Positions 12,605 through 25,998 of a DNA stretch of 64,000 nt are shown here, in pieces. Every line of letters begins with the position of its first letter. Position 1 is the first letter of the stretch. A program made the position numbers and the translations under genes. The notes beneath the pieces are model-generated. The model had not been told where the DNA came from. It saw only the letters and a list, made by a program, of their open reading frames with translations, and made no database searches. The stretch is from Rhabditoides inermis (lineage: Eukaryota > Nematoda > Chromadorea > Rhabditida > Rhabditidae). The stretch covers positions 851,001-915,000 of the forward strand of contig CAWZYM010000293.1 in assembly GCA_963966185.1 (NCBI GenBank), read 5' to 3'.

Positions 12605-13873
12605 CTGTTAAAGAACTGCTCGCTGGGGCTGGCCGTATAGTCCTCGTAGGCAGCTAGGATCTTCTTGTGATCGAGCGGCGTGTAGCAGCTCCCGTTCCAG
12701 AACTTGTTGCGACCGATCGCCGCGTGCGCATCGCATCGCAAGTCCATGTTCGTCGAGTAGCAGTCTGGCATAGCGAGCGATTATCGATCGATTTCGTCGT
12801 TATCGATTGATGTACTCACACTCGTTGTTCCACGAGTTGTCGCACACGGTCCAGGTCCATGATGAGCCGATGATCACCTGAAATCTCTCTCTTTCTATTT
12901 CTCTCTTTGTCTCTCCATATCCATCCTTCCCCCCTCTTCCATCTCTCTCTTCCTCTCTCCCTCCTTTCTCTCTCTCCCTCTCTCTCCTCTCTCTATCTCT
13001 CTCTCTCTCTCTCTCTCCCTCTCTCTCCCTCTCTCTCCTCTCTCTCCTCTCTCCCAACCCACATCGATAATGTACAGCAGCACCCAGGCGATGATCACAT
13101 TGTAGTAGAGACTGGTCGTCAGAGACACGACAGCCATCGACCAGCCGAGACCTACGGTACATTACAATACTTACCGTATACCTAAACTCCATCTACATCT
13201 TTCATTGCAATATCCCAGCTACCGTAAACCTCCTCTCCCGTACCCAGGTCGGCACATTACAGATTACAGTACCCTCGCTACCGTATACCTAACTCCCATC
13301 GTACCCGAGAATGCGGGCATGATTTTCTTGAATGCGACGACGGGTCCTGCGTTGAGGTACTGTCCGATAGTCAGCTCGAGGTAGAGCATAGGCAGACCAA
13401 AAAACACACCGCAAATCATGTAGACGAACAGAAACGCGCCTGCAATATCCATCGGCTATTAGTGAACTGAATATCGATCGATCATCGATTGATTATCGAC
13501 TAATAATCGATTATTAATCGATCCTATCCTCACCTCCGCCATTCTCGTATGCGAGATAGGGGAATCGCCAGATGTTTCCGAGTCCGACGGCGAATCCGAT
13601 GCAGGAGAGGATGAACTGGATCTGGTTGCCCCACTGACCGCGTCCCTCCTCCCCCTTCTCCGAAGACGGCGGCGCGCCCGACTCGGGGTTCTGCAAGTAC
13701 GGTACTTTGAATACGGAGTACAGTACACCTATCGTTTGACGACAGGTTACGGTAGAGTACAGTATGTCGCGCACCTCGGATACGGGTGGAGGTGGTCCGT
13801 CTGACGGCGGGGGCGGGGGCGGGGGAGGCGGGGCGGACGGGTCCGGGGCAGCGGCAGCGGCGGCGTCGGCCAT
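9563..13873 (-). CDS. SLC6-family sodium:neurotransmitter symporter (717 aa, 18 exons)
   Basis: Minus-strand exons, 5' to 3', are 13873-13775, 13690-13534, 13439-13305, 13151-13063, 12877-12820, 12764-12605, 12551-12494, 12445-12362, 12316-12188, 12025-11831, 11707-11557, 11459-11335, 11091-10995, 10846-10665, 10402-10316, 10186-10106, 9888-9778 and 9718-9563. All phases agree and give 717 residues. The SLC6 signature is clear: TM1 has [18 protein letters not shown], and TM6 has [16 protein letters not shown], with a Cys pair in extracellular loop 2 ([12 protein letters not shown]). The family couples Na+/Cl- gradients to uptake of amines or amino acids at the plasma membrane. Substrate cannot be called from sequence alone; a nematode SNF-type transporter is likely. 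The N-terminus has nine consecutive prolines. The C-terminal ~90 residues are a Thr/Pro/Ala-rich tail ending AAKV. The start ATG is preceded by CTCTCCAGC, a possible trans-splice acceptor. AATAAA is at 9479-9474 on the minus strand. Confidence 0.93.
9900..10660. repeat. clusters of CTACAGTA / TACNGTA palindromic heptamers in SLC6 introns
   Basis: Introns around 9900-10090 and 10405-10650 repeat short blocks such as CTACAGTAATCA and CTACAGTATACC many times. The core TACNGTA is self-complementary. The same motif family occurs in introns of the small secreted gene (8740-9020), in SLC6 introns at 13155-13280 and 13695-13770, and in the single-pass protein gene (about 40010-40265). Confidence 0.7.
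10201..10309. repeat. TA and GA microsatellites in SLC6 intron 15
   Basis: A (TA)n run at about 10201-10252 passes directly into a GA/GAAA run to 10309. Together they make up nearly the whole intron between exons 15 and 16. Confidence 0.95.
11131..11245. mobile_element. 115-bp MITE, TTAA-flanked, TIR GGTCAGTCTCTT
   Basis: The element starts TTAAGGTGTGGTCAGTCTCTT and ends with the inverted GACTGACCGCTACTTTAA. TTAA stands at both ends, as for piggyBac-type target sites. It sits in SLC6 intron 12. Related copies are near 40936-41050, 56968-57160 and 59898-59947. Confidence 0.7.
12895..13055. repeat. CT-rich low-complexity intron of SLC6 gene
   Basis: The intron between exons 4 and 5 is an irregular CT/CTCC tract. 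On the coding strand it is GA-rich. Further GA/CT tracts lie in SLC6 introns at 9734-9763, 11478-11550 and 12571-12601. Confidence 0.85.
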
Positions 13874-14180
13874 GCTGGAGAGAGGGGGAGGGTGACTAGT
13901 GACGTTGAGCAAAGCAAAACCAACACCATATTAGTACTATCGCAGCGTTGCATTACCGACCAACAGGATTCTACCCTCGTTCTACCAGTTTTACGTCATC
14001 CCGGCAACAAGGTGGAGTGACGACAAGCTACCTTTGGCGGCGCGGCTTCTGCTGGTGAGGGTGGGGAGGAGAAATGACTGGGTGCCTTCGTGACTCGACG
14101 GATCGAGAGACGGCGACTGAATCGCGCACGCAAATCAGGCTGACGGCTGAGGGAGTGGAGTTTGTGCTCGCTGTTGTCAT
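13874..14180. other. upstream region of SLC6 gene
   Basis: This contains the SLC6 promoter side. I see no TATA box or other recognisable element. Confidence 0.3.
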
Positions 14181-14790
14181 GATTCTTCTCGAAAAGCACC
14201 CACACCACACAATTCACAACACAAGTCTTCCTCTCTAACTTTTTTATTGTATTTATATCACAATTGTGGCTTCTGCAGTCAACTTGAGCAGGAATCGATC
14301 CCCTGTAAAGGTTCGAACTGTCAACCAATGAAAAGATGCACACTCTACCCACTCCAGTAACTGTAACTGAACGTACCTGCGTTTTGCGATGTTCTAGAAG
14401 CGTGGACGAATCTATGTCGTTTGTGACGAATACATGTCGTCTTCTCATCGCACCATTCTCATCGCGTTTGGCGTTCATGTTTTTACATGCGACACTTCCT
14501 TTCTTAGTTGGCGGATTTTCCGGCACCCGCGATCGCATAGGGAAACATTTCGGCCTTCGGCGTTATGTGTTTGCAATGGAATTCACTAGAAAACACAGCA
14601 TCTGATTGGGAGGCGAGCCGTGAGAACCGTACCATTTCAAATTGAAGTCCCAGAGAGAGAGAGAGAGAGAGAGAGATAGGGGCGGAGAATTGAACGGCTC
14701 GATACATTCAGTGTTTCGCTCATGTTTCTCACTCGGAGTAGACATATTTTCTACATATAATATATTTGGAATGTCTTTGGAAGAAATATA
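14181..14790. repeat. dispersed repeat family A, copy 1 (contains tRNA-like segment)
   Basis: The sequence from about 14181 to 14360 recurs, diverged, at 36130-36330. The part 14585-14790 recurs inverted in two places, 32655-32740 and 35073-35240. A minus-strand tRNA-like head (TGGGTAGAG as A box, GGGATCGATTCC as B box) lies around 14283-14355. It contains a GA microsatellite at 14650-14676. It is probably a SINE-bearing non-autonomous transposon related to the Harbinger copy at 32.5-35.1 kb. Confidence 0.55.
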
Positions 14791-15180
14791 GAGGTGAGAC
14801 TAGCGCTCCGGCGCGCTGTCGCGCGCCTACGCACTAGGTATACGAAAAAGAAAATAGAAGAATAGTTCGTCTTGCATGTTTGATAGTTGATTGCTCTCCT
14901 CTTGCGAAGTAACATATACTCTGCGCCAGAGCGATAGTTTTCGATCTACCTCGCTTGCATTTCGAAATACGGTGCCATAACCGTCTCTCTTGTTTTGCGC
15001 GCTATTGCCAAGCGCTGACTCTCCGTCTTCCCCACCGCGCGCAACTTATTGCGAGCATAGAACTATACACGCAAGGGTTGTAGTTGAAATGTTCAAGTTC
15101 TTTGTAGTTTGTATATGTAGCTTAATTTTTTGTCTTTTCTAACTATCTCTCCTACTTCTTTTTCACCTATTTCATGTTTC
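14791..15180. other. unannotated intergenic stretch
   Basis: I see no gene or repeat structure here beyond short GC-rich words at the start (about 14800-14830). Confidence 0.3.
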
Positions 15181-15267
15181 ACAGATGTACACCGCCACAT
15201 CTCTTTCTCCTCTACACTGTTCCGTCTACTTTCCATCCTATCTCCCTCCTCCTTCCCCCCCCCGCCC

Positions 15268-15299
<32 letters not shown>

Positions 15300-15420
15300 T
15301 TCTCTCTCTCTCTCTGCCCTCGACACAGTTCTACTTTCCCCTATCTCTCCTCTCTCTCTTCTCCCTCTACCACTGTCTCCCTATCTCTTTCTCTCTTTCT
15401 CTTTCTCTCTCAGTATTATG
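15181..15420. repeat. CT/TTC-rich low-complexity block
   Basis: A pyrimidine-rich tract that is open in all three plus frames only because it lacks purines. The Ser/Leu/Pro/Phe frames in it are not genes. Confidence 0.8.
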
Positions 15421-15442
15421 TTCTCTAGAAACAGTATTATAT

Positions 15443-15495
15443 GAAAGTTGACAGAGTAGACAATAGATTCTCTATTGTCTACTCTGTCAACTTTC
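15443..15495. repeat. perfect 25-bp stem hairpin, 3-nt loop
   Basis: The sequence beginning GAAAGTTGACAGAGTAGACA is followed, after the 3-base loop TTC, by its exact 25-base reverse complement. It sits at the border of the tandem repeats that start about 15500. Its arms use the same words (TCTACT, CTTTCTAGAGAC) as those repeats, so it probably arose by inverted duplication of repeat sequence. Confidence 0.95.
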
Positions 15496-15897
15496 TAGAG
15501 ACAATACTAATACTACATATGCTCTTGTTTGTCTACTGCATCATTTTCTTTCAATGTGACACAAACTTTCTAGAGACATTACTATGTTTTCTTCTGTCTA
15601 CTTCCACCTTTCGTCACCTTTTCCACTCTTACTTTCACATCTGCAGTAATCACTATCACTGCGATTTTCGAAAGACAGTTTTGTCTACTCTCCCTTCTCT
15701 CTCCTTTTTTCTTTCTCCTACCTTCTCTCTCTCACCATCTTTCTCTCTCTTGTCTATTCTCACGTCTCCGCATCGGTGACAACAATTTTCTAGAGACAGT
15801 ACTATGGCACCTTCTGTCTACTCTTCTACTCTCACGTCTACAGCAGTCACTGCGACTATGGAGAGACAGTTATGCCTATTCTCCCTCCTTTCTCATC

Positions 15898-15939
<42 letters not shown>

Positions 15940-16134
15940 CCAATCTCACGTCTTCGCAGCGGTGACAACAACATTCTATAAAAAGTAAAAAGTACTATGT
16001 TACCCTCTGTCTACTCTTCTACTCTCACGTCTGCAGCAGTCACTGCGACTTTCGAGAGACAGTTATGCCTACTCTCTCTCTCTCTCTTCCCACCTTCTCC
16101 TCCCTCCTCTCTCTCTCTCTTTCTCTCTTTCTCT

Positions 16135-16168
<34 letters not shown>

Positions 16169-16380
16169 TCCTCTGTCTTTCTCTTGTCTATTCTCACGTC
16201 TCTGCATCGGTGACAACAACTTTCTAGAGACAGTACTATGGCACCTTCTGTCTACTCTTCTATTCTCACATCTGCAGTAGTCACTGCGACTTTCGAGAGA
16301 CAGTTATGTAAAAACTTTTTAACAGAAAGTACTAATCTCTTATCTACTGTCTTCTTTCCCTACTGTCTACTCTCTCACGT
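15496..16380. repeat. tandem repeat, ~200-220-bp unit, CT-rich
   Basis: Three to four degenerate units each contain CTCACGTCTGCAGCAGTCAC, a gagacagttatg block, a CT microsatellite and a CTTTCTAGAGACAGTACTAT block. The latter motif is near 15492, 15568, 15788 and 16219. Unit length varies with the CT tracts. Confidence 0.75.
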
Positions 16381-17530
16381 TCTGAAAATATAATTTGATC
16401 GCCTGTGCTTGCCAAATGACATGTAAGGTGAACTCAATTCTCACCTCACCTCACTTCCACTCGACACTGTACTGCATCGAACAGCGGAATTTCAGGCTGA
16501 ATATGTACAAGAGTACAGGTGATAAACTCAAAACTTACTTTCAACTGAAAAAAATATACAGTACACAGTTCTATATTACGTCTACAATGACTTCGAGAAA
16601 AGAAGCCGGCTGGCGCGCCCTAACACGTTGTGCGTACGTGTGAAGGAGTTTGAAACAGTTTGAGGTTGATTTGATCGTTAGAAAACACTATCTATTGACG
16701 TCTAGAAACATTTTACTTAACTTTCAATCTTCAACGTTTCGTTTTGTCAAAGTTATTCGTTGAAGATATACATTTTTGTCTTTTTCCACTGACTCAATTC
16801 ATTCTTGTTATATTTAGACATATTCCTATCAAAAAAAGACACAACTGAGTGGATATGGGTCAGTGATTGCGAATACCAACTATTCGTTATCGATCGGTTG
16901 ACCTGGCGGCTGGTAGCGAGCAAGCCGGTGGGCGCGACCCCAGCAAGTAACGCGCGCTCAGAAAATGTCTAATACGGTATGAAGGCGAAGTCCGATCGAT
17001 CTGAAATTTTGACAGAAGGGCTTTTTTGCCCATGAAAGCTTAAGTTCACAAATTGGACACTCTATCTCGTCTGTACGAAAAGTCGATCATATTTGCCATA
17101 GTTGGTGACTTTTCAAAAAATGAAACCAGTTTCTATGATCTATTGTACGTAATCTTTCTTCTATTCAATTTTTATAGAAATCGAAGATCATGAATTTTGG
17201 GTGCATTTTGGGTACATTCGCTTATTTGGGCATGAAGATGAGGTCACAGGCAGCTGGTATCGCGGCTATCGACTTTTTCTAGGTCGATTCACCTACTCTC
17301 CAAATTTGGTTCTAATCGAAGTATTTTGAAATTTTTCTCCATAGTTAAGAGATTAGGTGATAACTATGATTAGGAGATCGCTATTGACGAGATATTTGGA
17401 ATTTTGCGTACTGGGGTTTTGAAGAAACTTTTTAGAAGGAGTGAAGTGATAATACTGATTTTGAAGAAAGATAACCTTCCGGAAAGAAGGACAGACAGAC
17501 ACCATAGTAAATATTAGTATGCAAGGGGGA
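16381..17530. other. repeat-like non-coding stretch leading into the hairpin array
   Basis: There are no long open frames. The last ~660 bp resemble the bodies of the following repeat units in ending with GGACAGACAGACACCATAG just before the first CTAG hairpin. It is probably the body of another member of that repeat family. Confidence 0.4.
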
Positions 17531-20500
17531 CTAGCCCGAGCGGCGCTGGCGCGCCGCTCGGGCTAGGGCCGCCTTCGGCGGCCTCAACATTCAAACATCA
17601 AAACTGAAATCATAAATAAAATCTACTTTCAGAACTAAAATATGTCCACAAACCTCTAATCTAACTAAGATGTACATTACAAGACAGAATACCAAAAATG
17701 AAGACAATTGAACGTTGTTTACAAATTTGTTTACTTGTTTACACATTCTGTAAACAGCATTTTTTAACTCGCCTTCAAGTCTACTACACGATACACATCT
17801 TTAAAACACGTTTTTAGGTTGTTTACACATTTGTTTACTTGTTTACAACATCTGTAAACAACATTTTTGAACTCATTAATAATGTTACTAAACATTTGAC
17901 ATCTGCAAAACATATTTTCAGGTTGTTTACAAAGTTGTTTACTTGTTTACATCATCTGTAAACAACGTTTTTGAACTCGCCTCCAAGTCTACATCATCTT
18001 AGATACCTTCAGAACAAACTTTTAATTTGTTTACAAAGTTGTTTACTTGTTGACAAACATGTAAACAACAACATCGCTGACTTGCCTCCAGGTCACATAC
18101 CAAGTTTGGACTCTTTGGCATCAAAACTGACCGAGATACAACATTACCATATTTGGAATTATGCAAATGAGGTCAATAATCAAAATTCAAATCACCGACC
18201 CTACAGTACCTTAACCCTAAAAGGGCATCTCAATAGCTCGAAAACGAACCATAGTTTACATAGAATTGGCCATCTCTCAATTTCTATGTTCCCAGATATG
18301 CAAATTTTCCAGGGAGAACCCATATAAGGAATGGTCAGATCAGGACCCCAGGTAAACGATTGCATACCAGGACCACCTAGGATCTAATTTCCATACCTCA
18401 ACCCCCAACGATAACTACAACATGAGATACAACCGCGGACAGAAAACAAACACCATAGCATAATTTATAGGGGTGGGCGGGTGACTAGCCCGAGCGGCGC
18501 TGGCGCGCCGCTCGGGCTAGGGCCGCCTTCGGCGGCCTCAACACTCAAACATCAAAACTGAAATCATCACTCAAATCTAATTTCATAACCAAAATCTGTC
18601 CACAAACCTGTAATTCAACTAAGAAGTACATTACAACACAAAATTTCAAAAAATGAAGACAATTGAACGTTGTTTACAAATTTGTTTACTTGTTTACACT
18701 TCATGTAAACAACATTTTTGAATTCACCTCCAAGTCTACTACCCGTTATACACCTTTCAAACACGTTTTCAGGTTGTTTACATATTTGTTTACTTGTTTA
18801 CAACATATGTAAACAACATTTTCGAACTCACCAACAATGTTACTGAACTTTTGACATCTTCAAAAACCAATTTCAGGTTGTTTACAAAGTTGTTTACTTG
18901 TTTACATCACATGTGAACGACAATTTTGAACTCGCCTCCAAGTCTACATCATCTTAGATACCTTCAGAACAAACTTTTGATTTGTTTACAAAGTTGTTTA
19001 CTTGTTGACAAACATGTAAACAACAACATCGCTGACTTGCCTCCAGGTCACATACCAAGTTTGGACTCTTTGGCATCAAAACTGACCGAGATACAACATT
19101 ACCATATTTGGAATTATGCAAATGAGGTCAATAATCAAAATTTAGATCATCGACCCTACAGTACCCTAACCCTAAAAGGGCGTCTCAGTAGCTCAAAAAC
19201 TAACCATAGTTTACATAGAACTGGCCATATCTCAGATTCTATGTTCTCATATATGCAAATTTTCCAGGGAGAACCCCTATAAGAAATGGTCAGATCAGGA
19301 CCCCAGCAGCGCCGCTCGGGCTAGGGCCGCCTTCGGCGGCCTCAACACTCAAACATCAAAACTGAAATCATCACTCAAATCGAACTTCATAACTAAAAAA
19401 TGTCCACACACCTCTAATGCAATTTAGAAGTACATTACAATACAAAACACATGAAATGAAGACAATTGAACGTTGTTTACAAATATGTTTACTTGTTTAC
19501 ACTTCATGTAAACAACATTTTTGAATTCACCTCCAAGTCTACTACCCGTTATACACCTTTCAAACACGTTTTCAGGTTGTTTACATATTTGTTTACTTGT
19601 TTACAACATATGTAAACAACATTTTCAAACTCACCAACAATGTTACTGAACTTTTGACATCTTCAAAAACCAATTTCAGGTTGTTTACAAAGTTGTTTAC
19701 TTGTTTACATCACATGTGAACGACAATTTTGAACTCGCCTCCAAGTCTACATCATCTTAGATACCTTCAGAACAAACTTTTGATTTGTTTACAAAGTTGT
19801 TTACTTGTTGACAAACATGTAAACAACAACATCGCTGACTTGCCTCCAGGTCACATACCAAGTTTGGACTCTTTGGCATCAAAACTGACCGAGATACAAC
19901 ATTACCATATTTGGAATTATGCAAATGAGGTCAATAATCAAAATTTAGATCATCGACCCTACAGTACCCTAACCCTAAAAGGGCGTCTCAGTAGCTCAAA
20001 AACTAACCATAGTTTACATAGAACTGGCCATATCTCAGATTCTATGTTCTCATATATGCAAATTTTCCAGGGAGAACCCCTATAAGGAATGGTCAGATCA
20101 GGACCCCAGGTAAACGATTGCGTGCGGTGACCACCTAGGATCTAATTTCCATACCTCAACCCCCAACGATCACTACAACTTGAGATACAACTGCGGACAG
20201 ACAAACAAACAAACACCATAGCATAATTTATAGGGGGTGGGCGGGTGACTAGCCCGAGCGGCGCTGGCGCGCCGCTCGGGCTAGGGCCGCCTTCGGCGGC
20301 CTCAACACTCAAACATCAAAACTGAAATCATGATTAAAATCTATTTTCAGAACTAAACCATGTCGACAAACCTCTAATCTAACTAAGAAGTACATTACAA
20401 GACAGAATACCAAAAATGAAGACAATTGAACGTTGTTTAGTAATTTGTTTACTTGTTTACACTTTATGTAAACAACATTTTTGAACTCGCCTCTTAGTCT

Positions 20501-21215
20501 ACTACACGTTACACATCCTAAAAACACGTTTTCAGGTTGTTTACATATTTGTTTACTTGTTTACAACATCTGTAAACAACATTTTTGAACTCATCACTAA
20601 TGTTACTAAACATTTGACATCTTCAAAACACATTTTCAATTTGTTTACAAAGTTGTTTACATGTTTACATCATCTGTAAACAACATTTTTGAACTCGCCT
20701 CCAAGTCTACATCATTTTAGATACCTTCAGAACAAACTTTCAATTTGTTTACAAAGTTGTTTACTTGTTGACAAACATGTAAACAACAACATCGCTGACT
20801 TGCCTTCAGGTCACATACAAAGTTTGGACGCTTTGGCATCTAAACTGACCGAGATACAACATTACCATATTTGGAATAATGCAAATGAGGTCATTAGTCA
20901 AAATTTAAATCACCGACCATACAGTACCCTTACCCTAAAAGGGCATCTCAATAGCTCTAAAACTAAGAATAGTTTACATAGAACTGGCCATATCTCAGAT
21001 TCTATGTTCTCAGATGTGCAAATTTTCCAGGGAGAACCCATATAAGGAATGGTCATATCAGATCCCTAGGTAAACGATTGCATGCCAGGACCACCTAGGA
21101 TCTAATTTCCATTCCTCAACCCCTATCGATCACTACAACTTGAGATACAACCGCGGAAGGACAAACAAACAAACAAACAAACACCATAGCATAATTTATA
21201 GGGGTGGGCGGGTGA
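17531..21215. repeat. tandem array of four ~0.82-0.97-kb units headed by GC hairpins
   Basis: Units begin at 17531, 18484, about 19306 (hairpin truncated) and 20249. Each starts with a 36-nt hairpin (15-bp stem, CTAGCCCGAGCGGCG) followed at once by a second hairpin GGCCGCC-TTC-GGCGGCC. The body holds several ~105-bp subrepeats built on TTGTTTACTTGTTTAC and TGTAAACAACATTTTTGAAC, then a conserved segment with ATGCAAATGAGG. Three of the four units end in a block with GGACAGACAAAC and CACCATAGCATAATTTATAG; the second breaks off before it. A 118-codon frame is open in all four units (17971, 18926, 19729, 20689), but it is most likely carried passively by recent duplication. Confidence 0.85.
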
Positions 21216-22084
21216 CTAGCGGCCGGAGGCTCGCTTCGCTCGCCTCCGGCCGCTAGTGGCGGCGCTTCGCGCCGCGTTCGCTCCAAGGCTCGCGCGCCTT
21301 CGGCGCGCTCGCCTTTCCGCTGTATAACCTCTAAATATATACTCATAACATAACTTTAAACAACAAATCTGAACTCAGTACCCGGTCTAGTACACGTTAG
21401 ATACCTATTAAATGAGATTTGTACTTGTTTACTTTTTTGTTTACTTGTTTGTTCGTTTAAATAAACAATAAAATCGAACTGAGTACTTTGTATGCTACAC
21501 GTTAGATACCTTTAAAACACATTTCTGAGTTGTTTACAAACTTGTTTACTTGTTTACTTCACTTGTAAACAACAAATATGAACTGAGTACTTGGTCTAGT
21601 ACACGTTAGATACCTTTAAAATGAGATTTGGAGTTGTTTACTTATTTGTTTACTTGTTTACTGTTGTTGTTTACCAAAAAAATTGAACTTGTTTACTTGT
21701 TACCTGTACCGAGTATGAACCTTTTATCTCAAAAACGAACCAAGTTATCAAATTGAATGTGATTCTGAGTAATTAAAAGTGAAATTTTGAAAATAAATTA
21801 AAATTCAAAAATTAGATAAAAATCTGGAAAAATTCACAGTGAAATGTGTTAAGGTACTGATAATTAAACAACAAAATCCAGCTCTCAACTCTCGCTCAGT
21901 AAAAAGTTACGAACCAGTTTTCTGTATACCAAATATGGAATATGCAAATGAGGTGTCAGAGAAACGATTGCGTGCCAGACCCTAACGATGCTTAACCCCA
22001 AAAGGAGAGCCCCGAGACTTGAATGAGTAATGAGTTCTGAGGTGGGACAAACGGCATCTGACATTTTAGGGGGGAGAGAGGCGA
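21216..22084. repeat. hairpin-headed repeat unit, second subtype
   Basis: This begins with a 41-nt hairpin (stem CTAGCGGCCGGAGGC), then GCGGCGC-TTC-GCGCCGC and GCGCGCC-TTC-GGCGCGC hairpins. The body has ~105-bp subrepeats with TTGTTTACTTGTTTAC, CAGTAC-GGTCTAGTACACGTTAGATACC-like blocks and ATGCAAATGAGG. It ends GGGGGGAGAGAGGCGACT directly before the next CTAG hairpin. The same subtype recurs at 30511-32530. Confidence 0.8.
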
Positions 22085-22649
22085 CTAGCGCGCTTCGCGC
22101 GCTAGAAATATGAGTTAAAAAATAGAGGAGAAAATTATCTATCGATTGATATATAGATTGACTTGATATGTGCTCTGGAAGTGCTATTAGGAGCTGTGCT
22201 AGAAGAGCTGTTGTCAGAGTATTCCGGTAGATGATTGATCTTTATTTATTTCCTTGTTTTTTTTTCAAATGTTTTTCAGTAAATTCAAATAATGAGCAAG
22301 TGTCACAGTCTATCAGTATCTGGTTGATAGTATCTTGACTGCTTTTCTACAAATATTATTATTACTATGCTCATAGAAGGCGCTCCGGCACGCTCCGCGG
22401 TCGAAGCCAATCAGTAGATCAGTAATTATAATAATATATATTGATCACTGATACTGATATGCTTTCTAGATGACTGCTCATTATTTATTCTTTTTTCTAT
22501 TTTTCTGTAGTTGCAAATATTCAGAAAGTGTCACAGTCTATCAGTATGTATCTGGTTGATAGTTACTGCTTTTGTACTATAATTATATTTACTATACTCA
22601 TAGAAGGCGCTCCGGCGCGCCTTTGCGGTCAAAGCCGATCAGTAGATCA

Positions 22650-23726
<1,077 letters not shown>

Positions 23727-23849
23727 ATCAATCAATAATAAGACTCTCTGCGAGAGAGAAAGAAATAATAAATAACAAAAATAATATAAATAATAAAAAT
23801 AATAATAATGATAATAGTAATAATAATAATAATAATACGACTCTCTGAT

Positions 23850-25860
23850 ATTTTACTTTCTCGTATGCCCATAGAAAGCGCTCCGGCACGCTTCGCGCGC
23901 CTCCGCGGTCAAAGTCTATCAGTAGATCAGTAATAATAAGAATATATTGATCACTGCTACTGATATGCATTTTCTCCGACTCTCTGATATTTTACTTTCT
24001 CGTATGCACATAGAAAGCGCTCCGGCACGCTTCGCGCGCCTCCGCGGTCAAAGTTGATCAGTATCTCAGTAATAATAAGAATATATTGATCACTGCTACT
24101 GATATGCATTTTCTCCGACTCTCTGATATTTTACTTTCTCGTATGCACATAGAAAGCGCTCCGGCACGCTCCGCGCGCCTCCGCGGTCAAAGTATATCAG
24201 TAGATCAGTAATAATAAGAATATATTGATCACTGCTACTGATATGCATTTTCTCCGACTCTCTGATATTTTACTTTCTCGTATGCACATAGAAAGCGCTC
24301 CGGCACGCTTCGCGCGCCTCCGCGGTCAAAGTTGATTAGTATATCAGTAATAATAAGAATATATTGATCACTGCTACTGATATGCATTTTCTCCGACTCT
24401 CTGATATTTTACTTTCTCGTATGCACATAGAAAGCGCTCCGGCACGCTCCGCGCGCCTCCGCGGTCAAAGTTGATCAGTATTTCAGTAATAAAAAGAATA
24501 TATTGATCACTGCTACTGATATGCATTTTCTCCGACTCTCTGATATTTTACTTTCTCGTATGCACATAGAAAGCGCTCCGGCACGCTTCGCGCGCCTCCG
24601 CGGTCAAAGTTGATCAGTATATCAGTAATAATAAGAATATATTGATCACTGCTACTGATATGCATTTTCTCCGACTCTCTGATATTTTACTTTCTCGTGT
24701 GCACATAGAAAGCGCTCCGGCACGCTTCGCGCGCCTCCGCGGTCAAAGTTGATCAGTATATCAGTGATAATAAGAATATATTGATCACTGCTACTGATAT
24801 GCATTTTCTCCGACTCTCTGATATTTTACTTTCTCGTATGCACATAGAAATCGCTCCGGCACGCTCCGCGCGCCTCCGCGGTCAAAGTATATCAGTAGAT
24901 CAGTAATAATAAGAATATATTGATCACTGCTACTGATATGCATTTTCTCCGACTCTCTGATATTTTACTTTCTCGTATGCACATAGAAAGCGCTCCGGCA
25001 CGCTTTGCGCGCCTCCGCGGTCAAAGCCGATCAGTATATCAGTAATTATAATGAAACATTGATCACTGCTACTGATATGAATTTTCTCCGACTCTCTGAT
25101 CTTTCACTCTCTCGTATGCACATAGAAAGCGATCCGGCACGCTCCGCGCGCCTCCGCGGTCAAAATATATCAGTAGATCAGTAATAGTAAGAATACATTG
25201 ATCACTGCTACTGATATGAATTTTCTCCGACTCTCTGATCTTTCACTCTCTCGTATGCACATAGAAAGCGCTCCGGCACGCTCCGCGCGCCTCCGCGGTC
25301 AAAATATATCAGTAGATCAGTAATAGTAAGAATGCATTGATCACTGCTACTGATATGAATTTTCTCCGACTCTCTGATCGTTCACTTTCTCGTATGCACA
25401 TAGAAAGCGCTCCGGCACGCTCCGCGCGCCTCCGCGGTCAAAATATATCAGTAGATCAGTAACAGTAAGAATGCACTGATCACTGCTACTGATATGAATT
25501 TTCTCCGACCTTCTGATCTTTCACTCTCTCGTATGCACATAGAAAGCGCTCCGGCACGCTCCGCGCGCCTCCGCGGTCAAAATATATCAGTAGATCCGTA
25601 ATAGTAAGAATGCATTGATCACTGCTACTGATATGAATTATCTCCGACTCTCTGATATTACACTCTCTCCTATGCCTTTAGAGGACGCTCCGGCACGCTA
25701 CGCGCGCCTCCGCGGTCAAAGCCGATCAGTACATCAGTAATTATAATAATATATTGAACACTGATACTGATATGCATTCTCTCCTACTCTCTGATCTTTC
25801 ACTCTCTCGTATGCTCATAGAGGGCGCTCCGGCACACTCCGCGGTAAAAGCCTATCAGTA
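23850..25860. repeat. satellite array, ~138-bp unit, ~15 copies (block 1)
   Basis: The unit is marked by TCTCGTATGCACATAGAAAG, GCTCCGGCACGC, GCGCGCCTCCGCGGTCAAAG and TATTGATCACTGCTACTGAT. GGCACGC-TTC-GCGCGCC in each unit is an imperfect GC hairpin. Units near 24000-25000 are most alike; edges are more diverged. Confidence 0.9.
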
Positions 25861-25869
25861 GCTGGTTGA

Positions 25870-25950
25870 CAATTTTTATTTATTAGAGATACAAAAATAC
25901 TTTATAGTTATCACTGGTCTTATATTATAAAATTTAAGCGAGCGAGAGAG

Positions 25951-25998
<48 letters not shown>

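Noticed and set aside
15130..16280. Ser/Leu/Pro/Phe-rich frames of about 75-110 codons
   Set aside because: They come from CT-rich low-complexity DNA that lacks stop codons in several frames.
17531..21215. Canonical Helitron ends
   Set aside because: CTAG and hairpins are suggestive, but the hairpin includes the CTAG instead of preceding it by ~10 nt. No 5' TC or Rep/helicase gene was seen.
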